Assembly: GCA_018242065.1 (NCBI GenBank)
Contig: JAFECQ010000017.1
Location: 1-64,000, forward strand
Direction of reading: 5' to 3'
Source of the DNA: Pseudomonadota bacterium
Lineage (GTDB): Bacteria; Pseudomonadota; Alphaproteobacteria; UBA9655
DNA: 64,000 nucleotides
The position numbers and the translations under genes were made by a program. The notes beneath the pieces were generated by a model. The model made no database searches, was not told the DNA's origin, and worked only from the letters and a program-made list of their open reading frames with translations. Below, piece after piece: positions 26,017 to 35,256 of the stretch (positions are counted from its first letter, which is position 1; every line of letters starts with the position of its first letter).

Positions 26017-27085
26017 AAAACGCATTGTCTTAGCAGCAGGTGGAACAGGAGGGCATGTTTTTCCAGCTCAAGCGTTGGCACAAGAACTTGCATCACAAGG
26101 ATATAAAGTTTTTATCTTCAGTGATGGTCGCGGAAATCAGTTTAATAATTCCATGTATCACAAAGTATCTATCCCTGCTTCTTCACTTAGTGGTTCAATA
26201 GAACAAAAATTAAAGGGAAGTATTAAACTTATGACAGGTATAGGTGTAGCCCTATATCATTTGCGAAGGATAAAGCCGCATGCTGTTATTGGCTTTGGGG
26301 GCTATCCTTCTTTTCCAACGATGATGGCTGCAATTACACTTCGTCTCCCAACAATTATTCATCAAGCAGATGCATATTTTGGTCGTACGAATCGCTTTCT
26401 CGCGCCATATGTTACACGAATTGCCACCTCATTCCCGCATGTTGAAAATATACCTTCAACGTGTCAAAAGAAGGTGAGCTATACAGGATTACCGGTACGC
26501 CCCGACATTATTTCTGAGCCTTATGCATCTTCTGAAGAGAGCTCCCCCTTTCATATTCTTGTAACTGGAGGAAGCCAAGGAGCAAAGATATTTAGTGAAA
26601 TTATTCCACAAGCAGTCCATCAGCTTGATCTCACGCTTCAAAAACGCCTTCGTGTTACCCAACAATGCCGTTTCGAATTTTTAGACCTTACAAAAGCTCT
26701 CTATGATCGAACAAAAGCACGTGTTGAACTTTCTCCTTTTTTAGATGGGATGGGAGAGCGCTATAAAAAAGCACAACTTGTCATTTCCCGTGCTGGAGCT
26801 TCAAGTGTTTTAGAAGTCGCCTTGGTAGGGAGACCTGCTATCCTTGTTCCTTACCCTTACGCAACGGATGATCATCAATTCTATAATGCTCAACAAGCTG
26901 CTGTTGTTAAAGGTAGTTGGATGATACGAGAAAAAGATTTTACTTCTAAAGGGTTAGCAACTTATTTGTCTGAATTGATGACTTCCCCCTGGAAATTAAC
27001 GGAAGCAGCGGTCAATATACGATCCATTGCTGTTGCGGATGCTTCTTTAAGACTAGCACACCTTGTAAAACTGATTGCGATATAG
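26003..27085 (+). CDS. murG: UDP-N-acetylglucosamine:lipid I GlcNAc transferase MurG
   Basis: MurG converts lipid I to lipid II. I place the start at the ATG at 26003, which follows an AAGGA site by about nine bases; an upstream in-frame TTG at 25994 is less likely. The 360-residue product shows the GT-B glycosyltransferase motifs: GGTGGH at 13-18 near the N-terminus, GFGGYPSFP, VTGGSQGAKIFSE near 190, and SRAGASSVLEVALVGRPAILVPYP with DDHQFYNAQ. The start lies within ftsW and the stop is 13 bases before the murC ATG. Confidence 0.96.
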   Translation: MTGLEKRIVLAAGGTGGHVFPAQALAQELASQGYKVFIFSDGRGNQFNNSMYHKVSIPASSLSGSIEQKLKGSIKLMTGIGVALYHLRRIKPHAVIGFGGYPSFPTMMAAITLRLPTIIHQADAYFGRTNRFLAPYVTRIATSFPHVENIPSTCQKKVSYTGLPVRPDIISEPYASSEESSPFHILVTGGSQGAKIFSEIIPQAVHQLDLTLQKRLRVTQQCRFEFLDLTKALYDRTKARVELSPFLDGMGERYKKAQLVISRAGASSVLEVALVGRPAILVPYPYATDDHQFYNAQQAAVVKGSWMIREKDFTSKGLATYLSELMTSPWKLTEAAVNIRSIAVADASLRLAHLVKLIAI

Positions 27086-27098
27086 GAAAGATAATTTT

Positions 27099-28490
27099 AT
27101 GAATTTTAAGGATCTTAAGAACAAACGCATCCATTTTATTGGTGTAGGTGGAATTGGTATGAGTGGTATTGCCCAACTCCTTGCTCAACGCGGGTGCTCA
27201 ATTAGCGGAAGCGATCTTGCTTTAAATGCAAATACTGAAAGATTACAAAAACAAGGTGTTCCCATCGTTATAGGTCACGATCCGGTAACTCTTGAGGAAA
27301 AAGATATTGTTGTAATCTCGACGGATATTAAAGAAACTAACCCTGAATTAAAAGAAGCGTGTCTTCGTTCTCTTCCTATTTTACATCGTTCCGAAATGTT
27401 AGCGCTTCTTATGGAAGATTATCAAGGAATTGCTATTTCTGGAACTCATGGAAAAACAACCACGACAGCGTTGATGGGGTGGGTCTTAGAAACGGCCAAG
27501 CTCGATCCCACCATTATTAATGGGGGCGTAATGAATTCGTGGGGGTCTAATGTTAGACTTGGTCAAGGTCAATGGTGTGTGGTGGAAGCAGATGAATCTG
27601 ATGGGAGTTTTTTGAAGCTTCCTCGAAAGATGGCAATTGTCACAAACATGGATCTTGAGCATATGGATTATTATGGAAGTTCTGAAAGACTTTATGATGC
27701 TTTCGAAACTTTTGCGACTGACCTGCTTCCTGGTGGTGTTGCAATTTTAGGAATTGATCATCCTCAAGTTCATTCTCTCTGGCAAAAAATTAAAGAAAAA
27801 CAAAAATGTATTACATATGGACTATCGCTTGAGGCTGATGTACGAGCTGAAAATATTCGTATGACGCGAGAAGGAATTTTATTTGACCTCATCAAAGGAG
27901 ACCAACGTTCTGAAATATTTCTTCAGCTTTATGGCCATCATAATGTCTTGAATGCTCTTGGAGTTGCTGCGGCTGCCTTTGAATGTGGACTTGAGGTAGA
28001 TATTCTTAAGCGTGCTTTTGCGTCTTTTGAAGGTGTGCAACGTCGTTTTACGCGCGTTGGAGATTGGCATGGTATCACGATTATTGATGATTATGCTCAT
28101 CATCCTGTTGAGATCCAAGCAACTTTAAAAGCGGCAAAAGGAGCAACAGATGGGCGGATCATTGCGGTTTTACAACCACACCGTTATAGTCGTTTGACTC
28201 ATCACTTCAAAGAATTTGCAACTTGTTGTGAAGGGGCGGACTTGACGATTGTTTTGCCAGTTTACGCTGCACGGGAAATGCCCCAAGCAGGTATTAATCA
28301 TGAAAACCTAGTAAAAGCAATGAAGGGTGAAGTATATCAGTGTGATGAGGATGAAGAATTACCTCAACTGATTCAAACTCTTGCTCGAGCGGGAGATATG
28401 ATCATTTGTTTAGGAGCAGGATCAATTTCATCTCTTGCTCAAGCCTTACCAAAGCAATTAAATAAAACCAATTCATGGACATCTGTTTAA
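27099..28490 (+). CDS. murC: UDP-N-acetylmuramate:L-alanine ligase MurC
   Basis: MurC adds L-Ala to UDP-MurNAc, the first step of stem-peptide synthesis. The ATG at 27099 is chosen over 27075: it follows TAGGAAAG at the end of murG and begins directly at the conserved N-terminus (IHFIGVGGIGMSG, 11-23). The 463-residue product has the ATP loop GTHGKT at 115-120, EADESDGSFLKL, and IIDDYAHHPVEIQATL near 325-340. Length and architecture are typical. Confidence 0.97.
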   Translation: MNFKDLKNKRIHFIGVGGIGMSGIAQLLAQRGCSISGSDLALNANTERLQKQGVPIVIGHDPVTLEEKDIVVISTDIKETNPELKEACLRSLPILHRSEMLALLMEDYQGIAISGTHGKTTTTALMGWVLETAKLDPTIINGGVMNSWGSNVRLGQGQWCVVEADESDGSFLKLPRKMAIVTNMDLEHMDYYGSSERLYDAFETFATDLLPGGVAILGIDHPQVHSLWQKIKEKQKCITYGLSLEADVRAENIRMTREGILFDLIKGDQRSEIFLQLYGHHNVLNALGVAAAAFECGLEVDILKRAFASFEGVQRRFTRVGDWHGITIIDDYAHHPVEIQATLKAAKGATDGRIIAVLQPHRYSRLTHHFKEFATCCEGADLTIVLPVYAAREMPQAGINHENLVKAMKGEVYQCDEDEELPQLIQTLARAGDMIICLGAGSISSLAQALPKQLNKTNSWTSV

Positions 28491-28501
28491 GGAGAAGTCA
28501 G

Positions 28502-29434
28502 TTGATAACGAAAAAATTAAAGATGAGTTTACCAAAAACAAGAGGCCGTTATCTCTTTGATGTTCCCTTAGCCCCAACGACTTGGTTTCGGGTAGGAGGA
28601 GCTGCACAAGTTACTTTTAAACCTGCAGATATTCAGGATTTGTGTTTTTTCCTAAAAAATCGCCCCACTAATCTTCCTCTTCATACTATTGGTGTGGGTT
28701 CTAATATATTAGTTAGAGACGGAGGTGTTGAGGGTGTTGTTATTCGACTCGGTCAAGGTTTTAATAACGTCTACATCAATGGAACATCTCTTGATATTGG
28801 TGCGGCTGTTTTAGATCGAAATGTTGCTGACTTAGCTTGTGGTGCAGGGATTGCCGGATTGGAATTTTTATGCGGTATTCCGGGGACGATCGGGGGCGCT
28901 CTTCGTATGAATGCGGGAGCGTATGGTTCTGATATTTCTCAAGTTTTAGAATATGCTCTTGTGCTGGATCCGAAGGGGACACTCCATCGTTTAACTAATC
29001 AAGAATTAGGCCTCGCTTATCGCCATTGTGATTTACCGAAAGATTGGATTTTTGTTGGAGCGCGATTAAATGGACAAGTCGGAAACGAGAAAGAAATTCA
29101 AGAAAAAATATCTTCCTTCCTTAAAGAGCGGGAAAAAACGCAGCCTGTTAAATCACGAACAGGAGGAAGTACCTTTGCAAATCCGGAAGGAAAAAAAGCT
29201 TGGGAGCTTATTGATAGAGCAGGATGTCGTGGATTAAGAAAAGGTGGGGCGATGATGTCCGAGTTGCATTGTAATTTTATGATTAATGAAGGTGGGGCAA
29301 CAGCTGCCGATCTTGAAAATTTAGGAGAAGAGGTGAGACAGCGTGTTTTAGAAACATCAGGAGTAAGCTTACGGTGGGAGATTGAACGAATTGGTTTTAA
29401 GAGTATGCCTGCTATAGGAGAAAAGGCTGCATGA
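28502..29434 (+). CDS. murB: UDP-N-acetylenolpyruvoylglucosamine reductase MurB
   Basis: MurB is the FAD- and NADPH-dependent reductase that makes UDP-MurNAc. I favour a TTG start at 28502: it has an AAGGAGAAG ribosome binding site (28489-28497) seven bases upstream. The ATG at 28475 lies inside murC with no such site, and the ATG at 28523 is too far away. This gives 310 residues. The FAD-binding motif TIGVGSNILVRDGGVEGVVI, the CGIPGTIGGALRMNAGAYG block and the late TGGSTFANPEGKKAWELID with MSELHCNFMIN identify a type I MurB. It follows murC and overlaps ddl by four bases. Confidence 0.95.
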   Translation: MITKKLKMSLPKTRGRYLFDVPLAPTTWFRVGGAAQVTFKPADIQDLCFFLKNRPTNLPLHTIGVGSNILVRDGGVEGVVIRLGQGFNNVYINGTSLDIGAAVLDRNVADLACGAGIAGLEFLCGIPGTIGGALRMNAGAYGSDISQVLEYALVLDPKGTLHRLTNQELGLAYRHCDLPKDWIFVGARLNGQVGNEKEIQEKISSFLKEREKTQPVKSRTGGSTFANPEGKKAWELIDRAGCRGLRKGGAMMSELHCNFMINEGGATAADLENLGEEVRQRVLETSGVSLRWEIERIGFKSMPAIGEKAA

Positions 29435-30351
29435 AGAAAAGAGTTGCTGTTTTAATGGGTGGTTTTTCAGGAGAGAGAGATGTTTCTCTTTCAAGTGCTC
29501 AAGGTGTTTTGAAAGCTCTTCAAGAATTAGGTCATGAAGCTATTCCCATTGATGTTACACGAGATATGGAAAAATTGGTTCAAAATTTGCAAGTTCACAA
29601 ACCCGATGTCGTTTTGAATATTCTGCATGGACGTTGGGGTGAGGATGGCTGTATCCAAGGTCTTCTGGAAATGATGGATATCCCCTACTCTCATTCAGGT
29701 GTTCTAGGATCCTCTCTTTCCATGAATAAGGTTGTAGCAAGAAAAATGTGTCAAATCAATGATATTCGTGTTCCTGAAGGCCAGGTTGCAAAGCTTACGG
29801 ATATTTGTGCGGGGACTGTTATGAAACCCCCCTTTGTGATTAAACCTATTGGTGAGGGTTCAAGCCTGGGTGTTTATATTGTTTTGGATGAGAAAACACC
29901 TCTTCCTAGCCCTCACGATTGGCCGTTTGAAGATGAAGTTCTAATAGAACGCTATATTCCAGGACGAGAAATTCAAGTGGCTGTTTTGAGTGGAATCGCT
30001 TTTGGTGCAATTGAAATTTGTCCTAAGGGCACGTTTTATGATTATGAGGCTAAATATACCGATGGGAAAGCGGTTCACTTGATGCCGGCGCCAATCCACC
30101 CCGAAGCTTACACCCAAGTTTTGGAATGGGCAGTAAAAGCTCATGACATCCTTGGATGCCGTGGTGTGACCCGGTCAGATTTTCGGTATGATGATACACA
30201 AGGTGAACCCGGAAAATTGTATTATCTTGAGACAAATCCTCAACCCGGCTTAACCCCATTATCGTTAGTACCTGAAATTGTTGCTCATCAGGGGATGAGT
30301 TATGCTCAACTTGTCCAGTGGATGGTGGAGGATGCTTCATGCCGACGGTGA
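29431..30351 (+). CDS. ddl: D-alanine:D-alanine ligase Ddl
   Basis: Ddl makes the D-Ala-D-Ala dipeptide used by MurF. The 306-residue product is an ATP-grasp enzyme. It has the N-terminal VAVLMGGFSGERDVSLSSA, HGRWGEDGCIQGLLEM near 69-84, the glycine-rich loop KPIGEGSSLGV near 136-146, and the C-terminal GVTRSDFRYDD followed by ETNPQPGLTPLSLVP, which holds metal and D-Ala ligands. The ATG overlaps the murB stop, and its 3' end overlaps ftsQ by 13 bases. Confidence 0.96.
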   Translation: MKKRVAVLMGGFSGERDVSLSSAQGVLKALQELGHEAIPIDVTRDMEKLVQNLQVHKPDVVLNILHGRWGEDGCIQGLLEMMDIPYSHSGVLGSSLSMNKVVARKMCQINDIRVPEGQVAKLTDICAGTVMKPPFVIKPIGEGSSLGVYIVLDEKTPLPSPHDWPFEDEVLIERYIPGREIQVAVLSGIAFGAIEICPKGTFYDYEAKYTDGKAVHLMPAPIHPEAYTQVLEWAVKAHDILGCRGVTRSDFRYDDTQGEPGKLYYLETNPQPGLTPLSLVPEIVAHQGMSYAQLVQWMVEDASCRR

Positions 30352-31178
30352 AAACCTATCGGAACATACCTTCTAAGCGTCAAAAAGCTCAGCGAGCCCC
30401 TCATCAAACTTTTGGAGTTCGCCGTCTTTCTTCTGTCATTATTATTTTCAGTTTTTGTGGTTTGTTCTCCTGGAGTTATTTTTATGCGCCAACTCTGATG
30501 TCATTGGTCATGGAGAGCATTGAAACCTCGTTAGCACAGGTTGGATTTAAGCTTGAAGATGTTGTTGTAGAAGGGCGTATTCGTACAGATAAAGACCAAA
30601 TCTTAAAAATGGCGGGACTTGAGCGAGGGAAGCCACTCTTTTCAATACGCCTTTCTGAAACAAAAAATAGGCTTGAAGAAATTTCATGGATAAACGCTGT
30701 TCGAGTGGAAAGGCGCTTTCCCGATACGCTTTTTATCCGTATTTCAGAGAAGGAGCCTGTTGCTATTTGGCTGAACCAAGCTAAAACTTATCTTGTTGAT
30801 CGTGATGGAGAGCTTATGGAGACGGATCAAGGTCATCAGTATAAGGAATTGTTGCTCATAACAGGAGATGAGGCGCCGCATCATGTAGGGCAGCTCGTCA
30901 CCCTCCTTGAGAAGTTTCCTGAGCTTAAATATCGTGTGACGGGTGCAACTCATTTAAGATCAACGCGGTGGGATATTAGGCTTGATGGGAAGGTCGATGT
31001 CAAGCTTCCAGAAAAGGAAGCTGATAAGGCGTTAGCCTATCTTATGGATCTTGAAAAGCAGCATCGCTTAACCAATCGAGACATCGTAACGATTGATATG
31101 CGATTACCAAATCAGTTAATCCTCCGCTTAACTCCTGAAGCTGCTAAAAAGAAACATGATTCAGGAAAAGATGCGTAA
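30339..31178 (+). CDS. ftsQ: Cell division protein FtsQ
   Basis: FtsQ is a bitopic scaffold that recruits FtsL and FtsB to the divisome. The ATG at 30339 is chosen because GGAGG lies seven bases upstream; an in-frame ATG at 30318 lacks this. The 279-residue product has a basic cytoplasmic tail (about 1-30), one membrane segment (VIIIFSFCGLFSWSYFYAP), a POTRA domain (VEGRIRTDKDQILKMAGLERGKPLFSI ... INAVRVERRFPDTLFIRISEKEPVAIW) and a beta-rich FtsQ domain. It ends directly before ftsA. Confidence 0.93.
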   Translation: MPTVKTYRNIPSKRQKAQRAPHQTFGVRRLSSVIIIFSFCGLFSWSYFYAPTLMSLVMESIETSLAQVGFKLEDVVVEGRIRTDKDQILKMAGLERGKPLFSIRLSETKNRLEEISWINAVRVERRFPDTLFIRISEKEPVAIWLNQAKTYLVDRDGELMETDQGHQYKELLLITGDEAPHHVGQLVTLLEKFPELKYRVTGATHLRSTRWDIRLDGKVDVKLPEKEADKALAYLMDLEKQHRLTNRDIVTIDMRLPNQLILRLTPEAAKKKHDSGKDA

Positions 31179-32453
31179 ATGGAGTCGTTAAGAAGTATGT
31201 GGAATTGGGGGCGACGTCATCCAGGTATGCGAGGAGGATTAATTGCGGCATTAGATGTTGGATCATCTAAGGTTTGTTGCGCCATTGCTCAAGTCCATGG
31301 AGCAAAAGATTTTGAAATTCTGGGTGTGGGCCACCAACTTTCGAGTGGAGTTAAGGCGGGTGTTGTCATTGATATGGAAGAAGTGATCACCTCCATCGTC
31401 AATGCTGTCCATACGGCTGAAAAGATGGCAGGCGTCACTATTCGCGATATTATTGTAAGTGTTAACGGGACCCAACTTAAATCAGTCAATCTTGCTCTTG
31501 AGATGAGTGTTTCTGGCCATCCCATCAATGATTCCGATGTTCGGCGAATTCTCTTGCAAGCTAAGGCTTCTCAAGAAGACCCGTCTTTTCAAACGTTGCA
31601 TACAGTTCCAACAGGTTACGCTTTAGATGGCACCAAAGGAATAAGAGATCCTCGGGGGATGCATGGAGATCGATTGTGGGTATCGATTTATACTCTTTTT
31701 AGCAAAACAAGCCCGCTTTACAATTTAAGTACTTGTGTGGCGAGAAGTCACTTAGAAGTTGCAAGCCTTGTGGCGGCACCTTATGCGTCTGGTTTGGCTT
31801 GTCTTGTTGAAGATGAAATGGAGTTAGGGGTTATTCATATTGATATGGGAGGCAGCACGACATCTTTTGCTGTTTTTCACGAAGGACAATTAAGGTATGC
31901 TGAGTGTATTCCCATTGGAGGAAGCCATATTACGATGGATATCGCACGTGGTTTTTCTACGACTTTAATAAATGCTGAACGACTTAAGACTCTTTATGGA
32001 AGTGCTACCCCTTCAGTTGCAGATGAGCGAGAGATGATTGTTGTGCCTTTAGTGGGAGAAAAGAAGGGGGAGGGAACAAATCAAATGCCTCGTTCCGCTC
32101 TTGTCTCTATTATTAGACCGCGGGTTGAAGAAACCTTTGAGTACGTGCGCGATCGCCTCTTAAAAGCAGGCATTGATCAGTTTATGGGAGGGCGTGTCGT
32201 CTTAACAGGAGGGGCAAGCCAATTAGCTGGTGCACGAGAAGTTGCGTCTATGATTTTAGGAAGAAACATCCGACTTGGGAAACCCCTTCATCTTGTCTCT
32301 TCTGAGTTCTCTCAAGATCCTTCCTTTGCGACCTGTGCAGGATTATTATCCTACGGACAGGCGGAACATGCTGCTTACTTGCAGGCCTTTCCACAGAAAA
32401 AATCTAAACAAGTCTTCACTCATATTGGCTCTTTTATTAGACAAATTTGGTGA
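31179..32453 (+). CDS. ftsA: Cell division protein FtsA
   Basis: FtsA is the actin-like ATPase that anchors FtsZ filaments to the membrane and activates septal synthesis. The 424-residue product has the actin-fold phosphate loops LIAALDVGSSKVCCAI near 19-35 and IHIDMGGSTTSFAVF near 222-236, the 1C subdomain characteristic of FtsA, and GGRVVLTGGASQLAG near 337-350. It ends with FTHIGSFIRQIW, an amphipathic membrane-targeting helix as expected. It starts one base after ftsQ and is separated from ftsZ by 61 bases. Confidence 0.96.
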   Translation: MESLRSMWNWGRRHPGMRGGLIAALDVGSSKVCCAIAQVHGAKDFEILGVGHQLSSGVKAGVVIDMEEVITSIVNAVHTAEKMAGVTIRDIIVSVNGTQLKSVNLALEMSVSGHPINDSDVRRILLQAKASQEDPSFQTLHTVPTGYALDGTKGIRDPRGMHGDRLWVSIYTLFSKTSPLYNLSTCVARSHLEVASLVAAPYASGLACLVEDEMELGVIHIDMGGSTTSFAVFHEGQLRYAECIPIGGSHITMDIARGFSTTLINAERLKTLYGSATPSVADEREMIVVPLVGEKKGEGTNQMPRSALVSIIRPRVEETFEYVRDRLLKAGIDQFMGGRVVLTGGASQLAGAREVASMILGRNIRLGKPLHLVSSEFSQDPSFATCAGLLSYGQAEHAAYLQAFPQKKSKQVFTHIGSFIRQIW

Positions 32454-32514
32454 TGGTTTTTTGGATCTGAGTATGTGATTATGTACACATTAAAGAGATA
32501 ATGGAGATTTAGTA

Positions 32515-33924
32515 ATGACTCAGTCACAAAATGAAGAGAAAAAGGAACTCAAGCCTCGGATTACCGTAATTGGAGTAGGCGGTGCTGGGGGAAATGCGGT
32601 TAATAATATGATTCGTGGCGATTTGTTAGGCGTAAAATTCATTGCCTCCAATACAGACGCTCAAGCACTTTCTCTCTCTCTAGCTGAATCTAAAATTCAA
32701 CTTGGTTTTGAGGCAACGCAAGGATTAGGGGCGGGGTCTCATCCAGAAGTAGGACGCGCTTCCGCTGAAGAGAGTATTGAAGATGTCTTAAAAGATATTG
32801 AAAACAGTAACATGCTCTTTGTGACAGCTGGAATGGGCGGAGGAACAGGATCTGGAGCCGCGCCAGTTATTGCTAAAGCTGCACGTGAAAAAGGAATTCT
32901 TACGATTGGTGTTGTAACTAAACCTTTCCATTTTGAAGGTTCAAATCGTATGCGCACAGCAGAAAAGGCCATTGAAGAGTTGCAGCAATATGTTGATACA
33001 CTGATCATTATTCCAAACCAAAATCTTTTCCGTGTTGCTAATGAAAAAACCACATTTGCTGATGCCTTTAAAATGGCAGATGACGTGCTTTATTCTGGTG
33101 TTCGCAGTGTGACTGATTTGATGATGAAGCCGGGGCTTATTAACCTTGACTTTGCGGATGTGCGGGCCGTCATGGGTGAAATGATGGGCAAAGCCATGAT
33201 GGGAACTGGGGAAGCACAAGGAGAAGGACGAGCAATTGAAGCCGCAGAGGCCGCCATTTCAAGTCCGCTTTTAGAAGACGTTTCAATGCGTGGAGCTAAA
33301 GCCGTTCTTATCAATATCACAGGTGGTCTTGATATGACACTTTATGAAGTTGACGAAGCAGCTAATCGTATTCGTGAAGAGGTTGATCCTGAAGCACATA
33401 TTATCTTTGGTTCAACTTTTGATGAGAACCTTGAGGGGCGCATTCGTGTGTCATGTGTGGCAACAGGTATAGATGCTCAAGCCGCAAGCTTGTTAAGCAA
33501 GGCGCGTATTGCTGAACTTGAGCAAGAGATGCAGCTTGCAGCCCGCAAGGTTGAAGAAGAGCAGATTCATGAGCAAATGGCTTCGGAACCTGAGAAAGAG
33601 TTTGTTCCTGCCGAACTCGATTTTGAAGATCGTGTAATTAATTTAAGAGAAATTTCCTCAACAGATTCTTATTCCCAAGAGTTGCCAGGTAGTGAGCCTT
33701 CTAATTATCAAAACCCTACCCCTGCGTCTCAGCGTGAAGAAAGTCGTTCCTTTAGTTTATTTGATCGCCTTATGGGGAGAAAAAGTCAGCCTGCGCGTGC
33801 ACAAGAAGCTGCAAAACGATCTCTTCTTCCGCAAGCAACCTTACAAACAAATCCTGAGCCTGTCTCTGAAGAAGACGAATCCATGGACATTCCTGCTTTT
33901 TTGAGGCGGCAGTCGGGTCGTTAA
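32515..33924 (+). CDS. ftsZ: Cell division protein FtsZ
   Basis: FtsZ is the tubulin-like GTPase that forms the division ring. The 469-residue product has [17 protein letters not shown] at the N-terminus, the tubulin signature GGGTGSG at 108-114, and the T7 loop region [12 protein letters not shown] long variable linker, rich in Glu, Ser, Gln and Pro (about 340-450), precedes the conserved C-terminal peptide [12 protein letters not shown], which binds FtsA and other partners. GGAG lies about nine bases before the ATG. The 61-base gap after ftsA may hold an extra promoter, though I see none that is convincing. Confidence 0.97.
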   Translation: MTQSQNEEKKELKPRITVIGVGGAGGNAVNNMIRGDLLGVKFIASNTDAQALSLSLAESKIQLGFEATQGLGAGSHPEVGRASAEESIEDVLKDIENSNMLFVTAGMGGGTGSGAAPVIAKAAREKGILTIGVVTKPFHFEGSNRMRTAEKAIEELQQYVDTLIIIPNQNLFRVANEKTTFADAFKMADDVLYSGVRSVTDLMMKPGLINLDFADVRAVMGEMMGKAMMGTGEAQGEGRAIEAAEAAISSPLLEDVSMRGAKAVLINITGGLDMTLYEVDEAANRIREEVDPEAHIIFGSTFDENLEGRIRVSCVATGIDAQAASLLSKARIAELEQEMQLAARKVEEEQIHEQMASEPEKEFVPAELDFEDRVINLREISSTDSYSQELPGSEPSNYQNPTPASQREESRSFSLFDRLMGRKSQPARAQEAAKRSLLPQATLQTNPEPVSEEDESMDIPAFLRRQSGR

Positions 33925-34002
33925 GAAGGAATTGACCGCTAGATAGCATCAATTGCTTGATAGGATTTAAAAAACAAAATGTTCAAAAGCGAGGAGGCTT
34001 CA

Positions 34003-34284
34003 ATGAAAATCCAATTACATAAAATATTTTTCTTCCTGAGCATCGCTTTGTTTGCTTTAAATAGTGATCTCTTGGCGACTATAAATTGTCCTGCAACGGG
34101 AGGAGCAGGTATGATTCCCTGCTTATGTCAACTGGGCGGACCAGATCCTATGGGAGAGACAACAGTCTATGTTAAACTTGGAAATAAGACTCCTGAGGCT
34201 GCATGCAGTACCTGTAAAGGTACAGATGAAAATGGGCTAAAGTGGACTTGTAACTTTTCCTGTGGTGGTGGGGCGTCCAAGTAG
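34003..34284 (+). CDS. Small secreted cysteine-rich protein
   Basis: The ATG at 34003 has a GAGGAGG ribosome binding site six bases upstream and begins a clean signal peptide (MKIQLHKIFFFLSIALFALNSDLLA); it is preferred over the ATG at 33979. The 93-residue precursor has six cysteines in its mature part, with a C-x-C (PCLC) and a C-x2-C (CSTC) followed by TCNFSCGGG. No family or function is recognised. It lies directly after ftsZ but is not a division gene by content. It resembles neighbouring small secreted Cys-rich genes in layout more than in sequence. Confidence 0.65.
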   Translation: MKIQLHKIFFFLSIALFALNSDLLATINCPATGGAGMIPCLCQLGGPDPMGETTVYVKLGNKTPEAACSTCKGTDENGLKWTCNFSCGGGASK

Positions 34285-34417
34285 AGCGTCAACACGCTTT
34301 TCTTTGAAAGCAGAACGTTCAAGATTATGTTGCAGTAAAAAGGTTATTCTCTTTACCTGTGATGTTTTCAGAGTAATTAAAAGTTTACAAATTTTAAATT
34401 TTTGTAAGGAGGCTTTA

Positions 34418-34729
34418 ATGGGAAGTGCTTTTCTCTTTTTTTGTGGGAGCGTGATTTTTCTCTCTCTCTTGATGGCAGCAAATCAGGAAGTGGATTATCA
34501 CAATTTGGTTGCACATGTGCAGGGCTAATAGCTTTTGAAATAGCTCAATGTGCATTATCGTATTGAAAATGTGCTGCGGAAGAGAGTCAGTATGACGCGA
34601 TCTGTACCTGTCAAACGGGTTGGTTAATACGTCGCTGTACAAATTGGGATGAGATATTCAATGATCCAAGGGTGTAAGTGCCAAAACCAGATTTCCGAAA
34701 AATACGGTGAAAACTGCAATGCCGCCTAA
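34418..34729 (+). pseudogene. Degraded secreted cysteine-rich gene with frameshifts and a stop
   Basis: A perfect GGAGG site precedes the ATG at 34418, which begins a signal peptide (MGSAFLFFCGSVIFLSLLMAA). That frame closes after 36 codons (34526-34528). Cysteine-rich coding sequence continues in another frame: GCTCAGLIAFEIAQCALSY, a TGA stop, then KCAAEESQYDAICTC and QTGWLIRRCTNW, ending at TAA 34675-34677. A third frame gives GCKCQNQISEKYGENC, ending at TAA 34727-34729. The C-x-C motifs match the style of the intact Cys-rich gene at 12317. At least two frameshifts and one stop are needed to join the parts, so I call it a pseudogene. Confidence 0.6.
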
Positions 34730-34830
34730 ATGGTCTGAAAAGATAATAAAATAAAAATATAATATCCATAGAAAAAAGAAGGATAACTTTCTTTCTATGT
34801 TGAATTTTTTAAACAGAGTCGAGGATACTA

Positions 34831-35118
34831 ATGAAAAAATCTATTTTTTTATTAATGATATATTCTTTTACTCTTTTTCCTCTATTCGCTCAAAGTTCTG
34901 TAGATAAGGATAACATTGCTCAAATGGAGAAATTTCTCCATAAAAACAAGAACAAAATAAACAATCTTAAGGAAAACGGACAATATTTAGCTTGTTATAG
35001 AAATTGCATGGCGACTATGTGTACGGATTCTGATTATTGTCCTTACGTTTGCTTTTTTTATGCCCTTAGCTGTATAAAAGAAAAAGATAGAGATTTGAAG
35101 ATAAAAAAGAATAACTAA
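34831..35118 (+). CDS. Small secreted protein with six cysteines
   Basis: The 95-residue product starts with a signal peptide (MKKSIFLLMIYSFTLFPLFAQS). The mature part opens with a charged Lys/Asn-rich helix (about 25-50), followed by six closely spaced cysteines (ACYRNCMATMCTDSDYCPYVC and a final SC), and it ends in a Lys-rich tail. The spacing suggests a compact disulfide-stabilised helical hairpin. No family is recognised. The ribosome binding site (GAGGA) is about eight bases upstream. It lies between the degraded Cys-rich gene and lpxC. Confidence 0.65.
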   Translation: MKKSIFLLMIYSFTLFPLFAQSSVDKDNIAQMEKFLHKNKNKINNLKENGQYLACYRNCMATMCTDSDYCPYVCFFYALSCIKEKDRDLKIKKNN

Positions 35119-35256
35119 TCTCACTTTCTTTTGATATTTTTTGTTTAAATTGCTTGTTAAGCTTTCTTGTAACAAACCGTCATAATCAGTGATTTGTCTC
35201 AAGCTTTCCTGTGTTTTATCCTTTAAAATAGAAAACATAGGTAAAGGAACTACCAA

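Noticed and set aside
34262-34417. 52-codon upstream extension of the frame that starts at 34418
   Set aside because: It overlaps the end of the 34003 gene in another frame; the perfect ribosome site and signal peptide begin at 34418.
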